The notes beneath the pieces were generated by a model that had not been told where the DNA came from, ran no database searches, and saw only the letters and a list, made by a program, of their open reading frames with translations. Shown one piece after another: positions 11,101 through 23,600 of a stretch of DNA of 64,000 nucleotides. The stretch comes from Chenopodium formosanum (taxonomy: Eukaryota > Streptophyta > Magnoliopsida > Caryophyllales > Amaranthaceae): NCBI GenBank assembly GCA_024500155.1, contig CM044874.1, positions 70,045,795-70,109,794 of the forward strand, written 5' to 3'. How positions within the stretch are numbered: position 1 is the stretch's first letter; every line of letters begins with the position of its first letter. Made by a program: the position numbers and the translations under genes.

Positions 11101-13830
11101 CAATCTCATGTAACCGTTGAACTTCATGGAACTATTTTAGCTGACCCTGATCCTAGTGTGTTCCCTAATCAAGAATTGATTGTCTTCCAACAAGTAGAGG
11201 GAGCTACATTCACCGGTACCGGAGCTATCAACGTTAATCAGCCACCATTAGAAGCTGACCCTGAGAAAGATTTTGTGTTCTCCGAAATCATGCCTGTAAG
11301 TCATTACTACATTCAAATCATTTTTTTTTATTATAGCGACGGGGTAGATGGTTACAAAGGATGATCGTTTAAAAAAAAACAAAAACAAATACTTCCTCCG
11401 TTCTTTTTTATTCACAACATTAAAGGTTTTGCAATATTCACACACAATGCTTTCGGTCTTTTGCGATTTATATGTTTCGTTTAGAAAAACATAATCAGGG
11501 GGGATCTTGTAAGATTCATCTTGATTTTATACTTTTAAAACATTTATTTTTTTACTCCCTCCGTTTTTAAATACTAGTTCCATTTCTCTTGGACACGCAT
11601 GCTAATACTAATCTTTAATCACTAATATCTTTAATTATCAATAGGTATAACTTCTAACAATTGAAAATTAATAATCTATTAATTGAGATGATTTCAACAA
11701 GTACCCACACGACTATATTTTTTCTTATGTATAAATTACAAACATTAGTCAAAGTAAAATAAATGAATAGTGCAAACAATAGAAATGGAGCAAGTATTTA
11801 AAAACGGAGGAAGTATATATGAAGTATAGTTCTTACTAGATTTATAATTAAATATATTAATGCTAAAATTTATGCATTAGCAAGCGTGAAAACTCCCAAC
11901 ATTGCAATAAAAAAAAAAAAAAAAATGAAGGAAGTATTTTATTGTTAGAAAATATTTTTCATACTCCCTCCGTCCTTTTATTAGAGTCATGTTTCACTTT
12001 ATTATGTGAGTAATGAATGTTAGAAATGAGATTCTAATAAAAGAACAAAGGGAGTAATATTGTTCTTTCATTTTGCACTATCGCATTCGGTTAGTCTAAC
12101 ATAAACCTTGTTAACTTGAATTGTAGAGTATAAAGTTCAGCAATGCAACAAGTTGTGTGGTTGATGGAATACATTCCATGAATCCTTCAGCATTCCATCT
12201 GTTGGTTGAAAATAGCCATAATATATCGATAATCAATGCCAACTTTGAAGCTACTACTGTTAAGCCTAATACACACTCTAATGCCATTTACATTAGTGGA
12301 TCTAGTTTGGTGGCAGTAACCAACAGTCGAATCAAATCCGGTGATGATTGCATCACAGTTTCAGGTGGTTCAAGTGATATATCTATTACCGGAGTCACCT
12401 GTGTTGCCGGACAAGGAATCAGGTAATCTCTTTTTTTTTTTTTTTAATCAAGATAATACTTCCTTCGTTCCACAAATATTGCAACAATTAATGTTCCACA
12501 AATATTGCAACAATTAATGTTTCACAAATATTGTAACGTGTTTAAAATATGTCTGTTACAGTGTTGGAGCCCAACCAGATGGTTTTCACCCTGATTATAA
12601 TGTGAAAGGGGTAACAGTTAAGAGTTGTACTTTCAAAGGAACACAATTTGGTGCAAGAATAAACCCTCGGCCAACAGACAAACCAGGAGAAGTATCAAAC
12701 ATTATTTTTAAAGATCTAACAATGGATCAAACCCTAAATCCAATCGTTATTAAACAAGATTATCCACCGATGCCAGATAAGGTTTTTATTTCATACTCAT
12801 ATTTTTTAGCTTTCTATTTTATCTTAATATCATGTTTCTTTTGCCACGATAAATAAAAATAAATAGAATAAGGTTATCTTGTACACACTACGGGCCTGTT
12901 CACATTTACTTAATTTCAAACTAGTTCAGTTCAGCTCCAATCAGTTCAGTTTAGTTCAATTCAACTCCAATCAGTTCAATTCAGTTCAGCTCCAATCAGT
13001 TCAGCTCAGTTCAGTTCAGTTCAGTTTAGCTCTTAATTTTCCTCTCTCATAAAATATTCATTTCAGCTCAGTTCAGTTCAGTTCAACTCTAATCAATTCA
13101 GTTCAATTCAACTCCAATCAGTTCAGTTCAGCTCAGTTCAATAAATGTGAACAGGCCCTACGTCGTATCTTTTATAATCATATAAGAAGGATCGACTAGA
13201 CTAGGAAAATATTCAAATGGATTAAGCAAGGCTCTGCTCACTTCACTTTATTTTTGCTGAATTGAAATTATATTTACATAATTGAAATTATTTTTGTTGA
13301 ACTGAAATTATTTATTGTACTGGGATTAATTTTATTGATTCTCTATTATATATCTTCTTAGAGTTACTGATTTATGCTGAACTCAAATCATTTTTACCGA
13401 ACTTATATATTTTTTTATTATTAAATATTGTTTTTAAAGTCGAGTTAAATAGGGCTTAATTAATAATAAATAATTATTGATGAGTAGTTTTTGCTTGTCA
13501 CATACTTAAATTTTTTGATTTTTTTTTTTAACTATGTATAAAGGATATAATTGATAGTGATCTAAAGTAATTTTCTTATTATTTATGTAGCCAAATTACG
13601 CAAAGATCACAAATGTCCATTTCAAGAACATTAGGGGTACCACAACATCAAATACTCCTCTTTCTTTTGCATGCAACAAGGCGGCTCCTTGTGACGGAAT
13701 AGAAGTGGTTGATGTCTTTCTCAATATTACCTCAAAAATTGGAAAGATAGCCAATAACATTCTTTCAGCTTCATGTGCAAATGCAAAAGTTGTATTTAGT
13801 GGAAAGCATGATGGATTAAATTGCGCGTAA
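8161..13830 (+). CDS. Polygalacturonase-like GH28 protein, five exons
   Basis: Exons: 8161-8349, 10993-11295, 12127-12422, 12562-12781, 13591-13830. Every intron is GT-AG and the joined frame is open for 415 residues, the usual size of plant exo-polygalacturonases. A signal peptide is visible (hydrophobic residues about 12-30), so secretion to the cell wall is expected. Family features include TKFDAKGNGK near the N-terminus, SGDDC at 235-239, and a C-terminal NVHFKNIRGT segment. GH28 enzymes cleave alpha-1,4-galacturonan in pectin using the NTDG, GDD, GHG and RIK motifs. Here only GDD is intact: NTDG is NTHS (212-215, plus about two extra residues after it), GHG is GQG (259-261), and RIK is RIN (295-297). 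The loss of a catalytic aspartate and the histidine suggests weak or no hydrolase activity (inference). The frame is unbroken, so it is either under selection for another role or only recently relaxed. Several MITEs sit in its introns. Confidence 0.85.
8453..8660. mobile_element. hAT-type MITE in polygalacturonase intron 1 (208 bp)
   Basis: Perfect 8-bp duplications GTGCTAAA flank it at 8445-8452 and 8661-8668. The ends are short imperfect inverted repeats (cAGAGGCGGA against aAGTGGCAGA). The 8-bp duplication is typical of hAT elements. Confidence 0.75.
8669..10029. other. Intron 1 remainder, AT-rich, no gene
   Basis: AT-rich intron sequence with a poly-A run near 9512-9528. A Helitron-tip-like phrase (actaggttagtgctcgtgcaatgca) occurs at about 9206-9230. 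No coding segment was found. Confidence 0.5.
10030..10917. mobile_element. hAT-like MITE rich in CGGGT words
   Basis: The ends are inverted: left tagagctgtgaa at about 10030, right ttgacagctcta ending 10917, whose complement reads TAGAGCTGTCAA, a terminus common in plant hAT elements. The interior is filled with degenerate repeats of cgggtcaggttcgggt. A clean 8-bp target duplication was not found; a similar left end (tagaactgtca) occurs slightly upstream at about 9995, so the left boundary is uncertain. The ORF at 10633-10932 is a product of the repeats. Confidence 0.65.
11555..11813. mobile_element. Stowaway MITE in polygalacturonase intron 2
   Basis: TA target sites flank termini CTCCCTCCGTTTTTAAATA and its near-exact complement ending ACGGAGGAAG. 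The length is 259 bp. A related half-end (cttcctccgttctttttta) lies nearby at about 11392. Confidence 0.8.
11964..12054. mobile_element. Short Stowaway MITE in intron 2 (91 bp)
   Basis: TA-flanked termini CTCCCTCCGTCCTTTTATTAGA and the complement (tctaataaaagaacaaagggag) make a 91-bp near-perfect fold-back. It ends about 70 bp before exon 3. Confidence 0.75.
12467..12536. repeat. 26-bp tandem repeat, about 2.7 copies, intron 3
   Basis: The unit starts gttccacaaatattgcaaca; copies begin at 12467, 12493 and 12519, the last partial and diverged. It lies just upstream of exon 4. Confidence 0.8.
12892..13158. mobile_element. Harbinger-like MITE in intron 4 (267 bp)
   Basis: Termini GGGCCTGTTCACATTTA and its exact complement TAAATGTGAACAGGCCC form perfect 17-bp inverted repeats, with a 3-bp TAC on both sides. 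The interior is a degenerate array of cagttcagctccaat. A GGGCCTGTT start and a 3-bp duplication fit PIF/Harbinger-type MITEs. Confidence 0.75.
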
Positions 13831-14430
13831 TATATATGTTATTTACTAAGTTTTGTTTAAATATAATTAAACATGACGAGAAATAGAAGTTTGAAAAGTG
13901 TGAAATTTTATAAAAGTAATAAGAAGAATGAATGGGTTAAAGATTGTATGTTTTCGAACACTTTGAAATGTTTTAATATATATGATGGCTATTAGGAATT
14001 AGTGTAGGATTTATTCTTGTAAATGTTCCAAATCTTGGACATTAAATAGGTTGCAAACCTCAATTGAGTATGTCAAATTAGTATTGATCAAATGAGCTTA
14101 AATTGCATCCGTTTATAGTAATTGAGGAAAGTTAAATTTGGAACACTTACAAGATCAAATAATGAGGCTTCATCCTTAAAATAAATTGCCAACAAAAGAA
14201 TTATCCTAAGGATTTACTTTATAAAGTGTTTATTTATTGTAGATATTCTAGATACTCTAGGATATTATTGTGATATTATTGTGATTAATTTAGGCAACAT
14301 ATCTTCTAAAAAGATAGAATATTGCGGAAAGTTTAGGTTGTTATCCTAACTTTATATATACTTGTATTGTGGCCATGAAGTTGAATGAGAATACAGAGAA
14401 CTATTTTCATACTTTGCCTCTGATTTAACA
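13831..14430. other. Polygalacturonase 3' flank and probable copia 5' LTR remnant
   Basis: After the stop codon at 13830 there is AT-rich DNA. It contains a 140-bp fold-back: 14016-14033 (cttgtaaatgttccaaat) complements 14136-14153. The segment from about 14220 to 14430 ends TTAACA just before a copia-type primer-binding site and is probably the 3' part of a 5' LTR. Its start could not be fixed. Confidence 0.45.
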
Positions 14431-14575
14431 TAGTATCAAGAGCCTCGTAAAGGTCTAAAAAAAAAAATTCTTCGTATGTTTAATCTCCATATATAATTGA
14501 CGCACGATTTTCCTGAGTTTGTGAGCAGATTTCCATTGACAATTTTTCTAACCTTTCCTTGTTGAGTCGTGAGAG

Positions 14576-16911
14576 ATGACTGGTGGTGATGGAGGAAAGG
14601 CTAATGTGGACATGACTTATTACCTTGGTTCAAGCGATGGAACGGGAAACATTATCACACCGATTCAACTTCGAGGTGAGAATTACGATGAGTGGGCGAG
14701 GGCTATTCGTACCTCGTTAAAGGCAAAACGGAAATATGGTTTTATTGACGGCTCTGTCACGAAACCCGTGGATGCGGATAGACTAGAAGACTGGGTGGTC
14801 ATTCACTCGATGTTGGTTGCCTGGATAACAAATACTTTGACCTTTCGGTGCGAAGTACTATTGGAGAATATGATGACGCTCAGTTGTTATGGACTAACTT
14901 GAAAAACTGATTTTGCGTGGTAAGCGGTACACGAATTTGTCAATTGAAGATTTCCCTAGGTGAGTGTAAATAGGGCAAGACAAACTCATTAGCCGTTTAT
15001 TTTGGTCGGATTGCTAAAATATGGGATGAGTTAATCACTTACCTGACTATTCCTAATTGCTCTTGTGGGGCATGTAAGTGTAACATAGTGGCGCAGGTTG
15101 AAAGGTTGAGACAAGCAGACGGACTTTGTCCATCACTTTCTGATTGGGCTAGATGATGCGTATGGGTCTCTTCAGGGTCAACTCTTGGCTCAAGATCCGA
15201 TACCCACGGTTGATAGGGTATATCAACAACTTATACAAGCAGAACTCTTAGGGGGGGGTGAGGTTGCCCTATCCAGTCAGTCGGCTCGTGATAATGCAGT
15301 GGAGTTCAAGCTCCAACATGATGCTACACCCAAACCACAATGTTCAAGAGATAATTCCTCTGATAAATTTTGCAATCATTGCAATCGGGTCGGACATGAT
15401 GAAGCAGGATGTTTTCAGATTAATGGTTACCCTCCTTGGTGGGGTAACCGTGGGCGTGAAGGTCAAGGAGGGGTTCGTGGAGACTCCGGAGACAACAATG
15501 GTGGTGGCCGAGGTGGGGGCGAATCAGTGCACTTGCTGCTCCAGTGCGCGCCAACAAGACAAGCGGTCAAACCACTTCTCACAACACGCACGCTGGTGGT
15601 GTTATGGCAGCGGACGGGGTTGCCCTTGCAGGGGTGACCCCGGCACAAATTCAGCAGATTCTTGATCATCTTTCGACTATGAAATCAAAGCTTCATGGTA
15701 AGGGTCAATTGGCCTAGGTTGGATCGTTGACACCGGCACATCCAACCATATGACTTGTGATTTGTCCCTTTTGACAAATATTTCTAATGTGCAACATTGG
15801 CCGCTAGGACTATCGGATGAGAAAAGTGCTAATTCATCTAAAATCGACTTTGTGATTTGCATGGGGGTTTAAAGATCGATAATGTTCTTTTTGTGCCTCA
15901 ATTAAATTGCAATTTAATATCCGCTACTCAATTATGTGATGAATCAAATTGCACTCTGCAATTTACTACCTAACGACGAGGAAGGTGATTAGAGCGGGTG
16001 AACGAGTAGATGGACTTTATTATTTCCGTGGTGTTCCTGAGGTGAAGGCTTTGAAGATAGATAAGGATCAATCGGAAAAGTTGTGGCATCAACGAATGGG
16101 GTATCCTTCCAGAAAAATTCTACAAACCTTCAAGTTCTGAGTAGTTCTAATAGGAGTCTTAAAGCATGTGATGTATGCCCTCGGGCAAAACAACATAGGA
16201 GTAGTTTTCCCATAAGCACAAATAAAGTAGTCGTTTGTTTGAACTCATTCATGTTGATTTGTGGGGTCCTTACAAGACCGCGTCGACTTGTGGTTCTCTT
16301 TTTTTTTTTTACTATAGTAGATGATTTCTCAAGTGGAGTGTGGACGTATTTATTATGTAAAAAAACAGAACTTGAATTGATGTTTCTTAATTTTGTTGCT
16401 TTAATTAAACGTTAATTGAGTGTGAGATTAAAATAGTTCGTAGTGATAATGGCACGGAATTCAATTCCTTAAAGGACAATTTTTTTGCTAATGGGATTAT
16501 ATTTGAAACTTCTTGTGTGGGAACGCCTCAACAAAATGGACGTGTTGAGCGTAAACATCAACATATTCTTAATGTAGCCCGAGCCTTGAGATTTCAAGCA
16601 CATCTACTAATTAAGTTTTGGGGGGAACGTGTGCAAGCGGCTTGTCATCTAATAAATTGTACTCCTTCTAGGTTGCTTGGGTTTAAATCTCCGTTTGAAG
16701 TTTTGTTTGGTAAACAACCTATGTATGATCATTTGAAGGTGTTTGGATGCTTGTTCTACGCTCATAATCAAAGTAGTAAGGGTGACAAGTTTGCTAGTAG
16801 GAGCCGGAAGTGTGTTTTTTTGGGATATCCCTTTGGGAAAAAAGGTTGCAGATTGTATGATTTGGAGACTAAGGAGATTTTTGTTTCTCGGGATGTCAAT
16901 GTTTTTTAGTA
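14576..16911 (+). pseudogene. copia gag-protease-integrase pseudogene
   Basis: The gag N-terminus starts at 14576 (LRGENYDEWARAIRTSLKAK, typical of the plant copia gag domain). A CCHC knuckle lies near 15370-15415 (CNHCNRVGHDEAGC). A protease-like WIVDTGTSNHMTC follows near 15720. The integrase core end lies in 16517-16909 (GTPQQNGRVERKH, then HLKVFGCLFYAH and FLGYP). Several frameshifts and stops separate these pieces (for example at 14900, 15640, 15870, 16140 and 16415), so no functional polyprotein can be made. Confidence 0.85.
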
Positions 16912-16981
16912 TGAATTTCCGTTTGACGCTACTACTGTTAAGGTTCTTAGGGGGTCGACTTGTGTGCAACCCATGACCGAT

Positions 16982-19877
16982 TGTAACACCCCAATAATTC
17001 TCCCTTTTTCCAAACCACTTACTTTAAATAAAAATAGAGGAGAACCATTGGCATGTTACTGCCACGTGTTAAAAACGTTAAGGCTTTATCAAAGTATTGC
17101 AGCGGAAATCCAACTTAAATCTTAAAATAATATAATTTAGAAAACCAATCAGTCAAAGCTTACAAATTGGAACCATAAAGGCCCTTATTTAAAACCAAAC
17201 CAATAATCGAAGTCCCAAAACATAATTAAAGTAGTAAAACATAAATAAGTTCAACACAAAGAACGAATACTCTCAATCACACCAATCCCTTGACAATGCG
17301 TATGTCAAATCACTGAACTTCACATCATCAAGTTAACCTGTGCAATACTGATCCCCAATAATACAAGTGTAATAATTGGATCATCACAGGGTCATTGAAA
17401 GGCGAAGGCCATGACCAAAAGAAAACACACAAAAGCACGCAATCAGCAAAGCTGAGTACATACAAGCTACAACGCACAAAACCTGACATGCTCAACTAAT
17501 TAAAGTAAATAAACATACAACTTGAATTCATTAATCAAGACTCCACACTTAAACAATTCAATTGACTCAACATACTTTCTAACCAATTCTAAACACTCGA
17601 CTCTTTATATTTAATTTAATTAATTTAATTTGGAGTAAGCAATAGACGAGGTTGTCCAATCCACCAAATCATTTTGGTCCCAAATGACCATTTAAAATAA
17701 AAGTTTAGCGCGATGTAAGAATGGGCGCGACTCCATTCTCACAAAGTTAGTCTAGGATCCCATCTAACTTTCATTGTAAAATAAAAATGTAAATACCAAA
17801 AGAGAAGAGGACATGTTGATCAAACAAGCCTCGGAAATCCACGGGCTACCACCGTGTACCCCAACCCATAATTGTCAATACTCTAGAAGTGCACACTTTC
17901 CAGAGTTTTATTGCCCATCCATGTTTCACTTTACGTGATTACAAATTTAATTAATAGTCGACTCAATCAAGTAGAACATACATAAAAAATCATACATCAA
18001 TTCATTTTTAATCTTATTTAGGACAATGGTGATCACATCACAAATTGACCTTTAAATCCATTAAACTTCCAAATTATCCAAATTGTTGAACATAGTCAAC
18101 CCACCTAGCCATTTCGGCTTAATCCACTTTTACTCAACATACTAACAAGTCATGCTCAAGTAATAAATAAAGGCCTTGTTTGGCAAATGGTTGTTGGCGG
18201 TTGGCTCTTGGCTGGTTCACTTGGCTTGTTTGACTAGCTGGAATGTTTGGCTGTTTATAATGGCTTTTGAAATTGGTTGTTTAAGCTGGCTGTTTATAAA
18301 AGTGTTTGGTAAATTAATTGTTGGTTGTTGGCTGTTTATTAGATAATTTGTGGGCCAACAAGCCAAAAGCCAACAAAAAAGCTACTCAAAGCAGCTTTTT
18401 CATTTTGGCTTAAAAGCCAGCTTTTTCGCTAACTAAAAAGCCAATTACCAAACACATTTTTTGGCTGTTTGACCACCTAAAAAGCCAAAAGCCAAAAGCT
18501 AACCAAAAAGCCATTAAAAAGCCAATTACCAAACATGGCCAAAATAATAATAACCTTGTGGAATAATTAATAAATTCATTCCACTTAAACCATTCAATTC
18601 CAATCCTTTAATAATCCAAATGTGGTTAACAAACCAATCCAATAAAAATATGATTGTATCAACATTCCATACAAATAATTAATCCAATATAATTCAACAT
18701 ACTTCCACCCATAATTCCATACAAGCATAATTAATTCACCAAAACATGCCTCATAAACATAAATACATGAATTAATTAAATATATAACCAAATAATTTTC
18801 ATCCAAGTGTTCTCTAATCATGAAACTAAGTTCTTTTCTTTGGTACCTAAACATGATATTACTTACAACGAAGTAGACATGTACGTACCTTGTATAAACA
18901 ATTCTTTGTGCCACTTTTAATCACTTAGAAGTCTCCTAAGGAATAATCAATTCCTAGACGAAAACAACCAACAACAATAAATTAATACTTAACCAAAAAT
19001 TCTAGCAATATAAATTAGATTAAAACTCCTTAAAACTTCATCAAAAACATGTTTTTATGCTTAATTATGCATTAGATATACAATAGGAACAAAAGCCCCA
19101 ATTTAATTAGTCATAAGAACCCTAAAATCCTAATTTAAATAAATTGAAACCCTAGGTTTTAAAATTATAAAATCTGAAAATTATAACAACAATTATAATT
19201 TGAAATTATTAGTTTAAAACATCAAAAACATGATTTTGATACTAAAAATATAAACTTTATACTATAAAATCAAAATCCAAAACTAATTATATGAACATTA
19301 AGCAAAATTAAGAAAACAAAGGAAGAAGAAGGGGCGGCAGCCACGGTGGTGGCTAGGCTGGTGGGTCGTCGGTGGTCGCCGAAGGCGGGCGGCAGTGTGG
19401 CAGCAGCACTTGGTGGGCGGCAGTGAGGTCTTTCTCACGTGAAGAGGAGGAAAAAAAAAAGAAAGAAAAAGAAAAGAAAAAGGGAAAAGAAAAGAAAATA
19501 AAAGGAAAAATAAAAATAAAAATAAAAATAAAAGGAAAATAAGAAAATAAAATAAAGAGGAGAGAAAATAAGACTAACCTTTGGGAAAATTTGGGGATGT
19601 ATGGGGTATTTATAGGAGAGAGAGTGGTGTAGGGTAAATAGTAAGATTGGGCCTCATAAAATTAATGGGCCAATTAGGAAAGTAAAGTGGGTTAGGCTTT
19701 GATTGTTTGGACATGAATTATAGAATGAATGTATGTATAAGAAATTTGTACCAAAATAATTTTCGACCCAAATTAAAAATTGAAACTTTTGAAATTAAAT
19801 TCCGGAAAAATACAAATAAATATTATAAATAAAATATAATTTCATTTATAATATATTTAAAAATACGGGGGATTACA
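16982..19877 (-). mobile_element. Solo LTR (2.9 kb) inserted in the copia pseudogene
   Basis: The boundaries are TGTAACACCCC at 16982 and GGGGGATTACA ending 19877, that is TG...CA. The direct flanks CCGAT and CCGAA agree at four of five bases, as for an old 5-bp duplication. Only one LTR is present with no internal region, so it probably arose by LTR-LTR recombination. Orientation is inferred as minus because LTRs of this kind usually start TGTAATACCCC. A GC-rich patch lies at 19330-19430 next to an A-rich tract. ORFs inside it (such as 18594-18914) are chance. Confidence 0.7.
18172..18540. mobile_element. MITE nested in the solo LTR (369 bp)
   Basis: Termini GGCCTTGTTTGGCAAATGG and the complement of its right end (GGCCATGTTTGGTAATTGG) are inverted and flanked by AAA on both sides. 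The interior repeats words such as ggcttttggct and aaaagccaaa, giving a strong fold-back. Harbinger-like by terminus; family assignment is tentative. Confidence 0.65.
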
Positions 19878-20200
19878 CCGAAGATGTGTGCAGCGATGAG
19901 GAATGGAATGTGGGTGTTGGGGGTGAAGACACAACCCAGGCAGCCTATTTTTTCTTCTATTTTTTCTTCACATTGGTTCAACGTGGTTCATGAAATTTTT
20001 CCAATGATATTTACAAGAATATATAAATCCTATAAATTCGGCAATTTCGGCAATGATATTTACCAAGTTTCGTTCAACATTATCCTTCACATGTGGATAC
20101 CTAAAAATTCGGCAATTTCGGCAGCACCAATAAATCAATTTTTAACTACAAATTCTACGAAAATTTACAACATTAATTCGTATCAACCAAATTTGTATTA

Positions 20201-20602
20201 AAATAGTTTTAATCTTCAAAATTATTAACATCAAAAGTAATCTAATTAGTTATAAACTACTGGTTGTCGGCTGGTCACCATGCCGAGGAAAAAAATATTA
20301 AAGACGAAGTCATCCGCAACAATCTCACCGGCAAACTATAGCACGACACAACTAAGAATTCCAGAAACCTTAAATGTTCTTCATTTGTTATTGCTTTCTA
20401 TGAGGACTACAGAGAGAATAAAAATTGGAGAGAGAAAAAAAATTAGGGGAAAATAATTAAAGGCAATTTTTTTGGGATTATATATTAGATTAAATTAGGT
20501 AGTTGAAAGGTTAGAGTAAATTTGAAATTAAAACTTTAAAATTCAAAAATATGGTTTGAAATTCAAATGAAAAGAGTGATGACCCACATAAATAGAAGAT
20601 AC
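20201..20602. other. Intergenic, no gene
   Basis: AT-rich sequence between the copia remnant and the MULE. The phrase attcggcaatttcggca repeats just upstream at about 20036 and 20107. Nothing coding was found. Confidence 0.45.
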
Positions 20603-20611
20603 CCTTTCCAC

Positions 20612-23600
20612 GGGCACTGATTTGCTCACACCCCAACTTGATAACCGCACACCCCTTTGGCCCCACTATAAGGTAATTTCCTTTTTTCCTTCTAATGCAC
20701 GTGAGAAAGTGAGAAAGCTAATTGATAGTTGACTTTTTCTTTACTTTATGCATTATTTTTCTTCTATCGTTAATACTTCGTTTTTTTTTTGTACTCCGTA
20801 GTAATAGCTTTTGTTTGTTCTAAGTCTGAAACAAGTATTAAGTATTTCTTGTAAAACGGCAGTAGTTTTCAACCTTGAGTCAAGTTTGATTTTTTTTTTT
20901 TTTTTTACATAAATATAAAATGACAATTTTTTTCTTTCAAAAAATTTTAACGTTATAATTAATCAATCTGATATTATATAATATTAAACATCTTAAATTA
21001 GTAGCTATGATTATCTCAAATTAAGTTTATAAGAAAATACAAAAGTTGGGCAAAAGTTAAATCAACAAATATTGTCTCAAAAAATACATAAATACGATTT
21101 ATCAACCAAAGCTAATCCAAAGATCTAGTGCTAGTAACTTCCAATTAACTACTCCAATGACAAAACATGCATCCATTACGACAAAACTACAATATATAAC
21201 ATATAATAATTAGTTTAGACAATTAAACATACAAGATAACCAAACTACGAAAAAAAAAAAAAAAAACACAAAATTACCTTAATTAGTGTCTTTGCACTTT
21301 ATATCGTGGACATCACATAATATCAAATATTCTCAACCTTCATAATATTAATTTAACATGTTAATATAATATCTTTATATAATAATATATACAATAGCGT
21401 GACAATATAAATACAACTTATCAAAAAAAATTTACCTTACGATGGGTTATTATAATATGAGTTTGTAGGCAAAAGGTTCAAATCTACAACAAAAGAGGTG
21501 GATGGACTAGTCAAGTCATTCAAAATTGGAGGCATTAAGGACATTGAAGAATTTTGAGTAGTATTTTTAGGACATCTTCTACGATCATGATTCGTGTTGC
21601 CACACATGCTGCACCTTTTGACCTTTTCGACCATCTCAAAACCTGAAGGATCCCTCTTTATTGTAGAAGTACTTTGTTTTTTCTTGAATTAGTTTCAAGA
21701 GTTTTAGATTGACGAATCATGGGTTCAAGAACCAAAGGACTTAAAGAAATAACAAATTGAGAAATTTGTTTTCGAATACCTTCTTTTTGAGTAAGAGGCA
21801 ATTGCTGATATTTGAGTTGTAACTCTTGTACAAGCACATCAATCCGATCTCCATGAACATCTTAATTCTCTCCGTTCTTTGAAAGTGATATGTTGTCAAT
21901 TCTCCACTGGTAATGAATGTTGTCAAGCTTTAAATCCTCATTTGTCATCCTTCTCATCACGTGAGCACAAGGAAGACCCATAGTTTTTAAAAACTTACCA
22001 GTACAAGTAGGAGACAAAGAATCGGAATAAGCTAGCTTAAATTGGTTAAGGAGTTTTCTTAATGCAAAATGAGAAACATGACCTATGAGCTTACTTAAGA
22101 AGGGGATACGCAAGTCATGAGGAATGCGTATCTTCCCACTTGACAATTGTGTTTTAATCTCATTATATTGATGATCAACAGCATGACAAATTTTTTCCTT
22201 CACTGTGCGAAGGTCACCACTCAAAACTTCAAGGTATTTCTTCAAAGTAGCATGTGAACCTTCGGCTCTAGAACTAACAACATGCCCAAAATGCATTTAT
22301 TCACTTCGACCATGCTCTAACAAAATAATTTTTCATGGAAACCAAGTATTCTAAATGTAAATGAGAATCTCCCTGTACTTCCCATACTTCACTTCAATTT
22401 CAGACCAAGCTTCATTAAATTGATCTTCAGTTGAAGAATCAATCAAATTTGTCCAATTGGACATAAAAACATCCCATTCATCACCATCATAAAAAAAAGG
22501 CTTGCACTTTGCTAAAATATTTTTTCAATGTGCCATACACACAACAAATTACAAGTATAAGGGAAAACAACTTTAATTGCATTCATCAAAGCCAATTCTC
22601 GATCAGTCACTATCACCGATGGTTGCTTATCATAACCCAAAATCTTACCAAATTATTGTAGTGCCTACACATAATCACTTTCCTCCTCTTTAAATAAGAA
22701 GGCAAAACCGCAAAAGAATGATGTATTAAAACTAGTAACTCCAACAATATCAAGTAAAGGCATTTTATACTTGTTAGTCTTATAAGTGCAGTCCATCACA
22801 AAAGTATATGAGTAAATTCTTGCTAATTCAATCGATCTTGGATGAGAAAACAACAAATGTGTCACATGTCCTTCATTATCACACTCAACATCATACATAA
22901 AACCACCTTTACCAAGTTCATCCATCAAAGCTTGGATCATTGAACGACCTCCTAGCCCATCTTTGATAATTTTAGCCTTCACATTATAAAGTGTTCTAGA
23001 TATTGCTTTTAGATTAGAGTTACCTTTTCGAAGTTTTGTAAGTATCTGCCGTGGAGCAATGCCGGCAGCAATCATCTCTTTAATCTCATTAACTTCCTCC
23101 CTTGAGAAACGTCAGGTATAAGGATGTCCCGAAATATCACTTGATAAATCATGGTTATGAGAAAGATCTTTAATTTCGACTCTCCAACTAGTGTCTTGGT
23201 TCATTCTTCCACAAATTTGAAATGGGCAATTCATTAATCGAGTTCCTGACTTTTTCTTTAAACTACTAGGGATACGACTACGATTAGTTCGATATGATCC
23301 ACCAAGATCACAACCAATAATAACCCATCTATTTTTTTTGGATTTTTGAATCACTGTAACAAAGCCTAGTGAGTAGGCCATTCCTCGAACAGTCTCCAAC
23401 AACATTTCTCTATTTGAAATTTTTTGGGACGAAAGTTGATACATATCAGTGGGCATTTGAGGAGGTTGATGATTATCAAATTCTGGTGAACCTATACAAT
23501 AAAAAAATTAACAAGAATAGTCACAAAATTATATTTTGAATAATAAAAAAGCCATTAAAAATATACATTTAGCCTACTGCTGAGAGTTCGATAATACGAG

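Larger units (their letters stand above)
14431..20200 (+). mobile_element. Degenerate Ty1/copia retrotransposon, interrupted by a solo LTR
   Basis: A primer-binding site tagtatcaagagc (14431-14443) resembles the initiator-Met site of copia elements. Gag, protease and integrase remnants follow to 16911, and a 2.9-kb solo LTR is inserted at 16982-19877. The sequence resumes at 19878, encoding an acidic stretch (DVCSDEEWN) plausibly from the spacer between integrase and reverse transcriptase. No reverse transcriptase or 3' LTR is recognisable afterwards, so the right end is approximate. Confidence 0.65.

Noticed and set aside
18594..18914. 106-codon minus-strand ORF in the solo LTR
   Set aside because: AT-rich LTR sequence with no domain; LTRs of this kind are non-coding.
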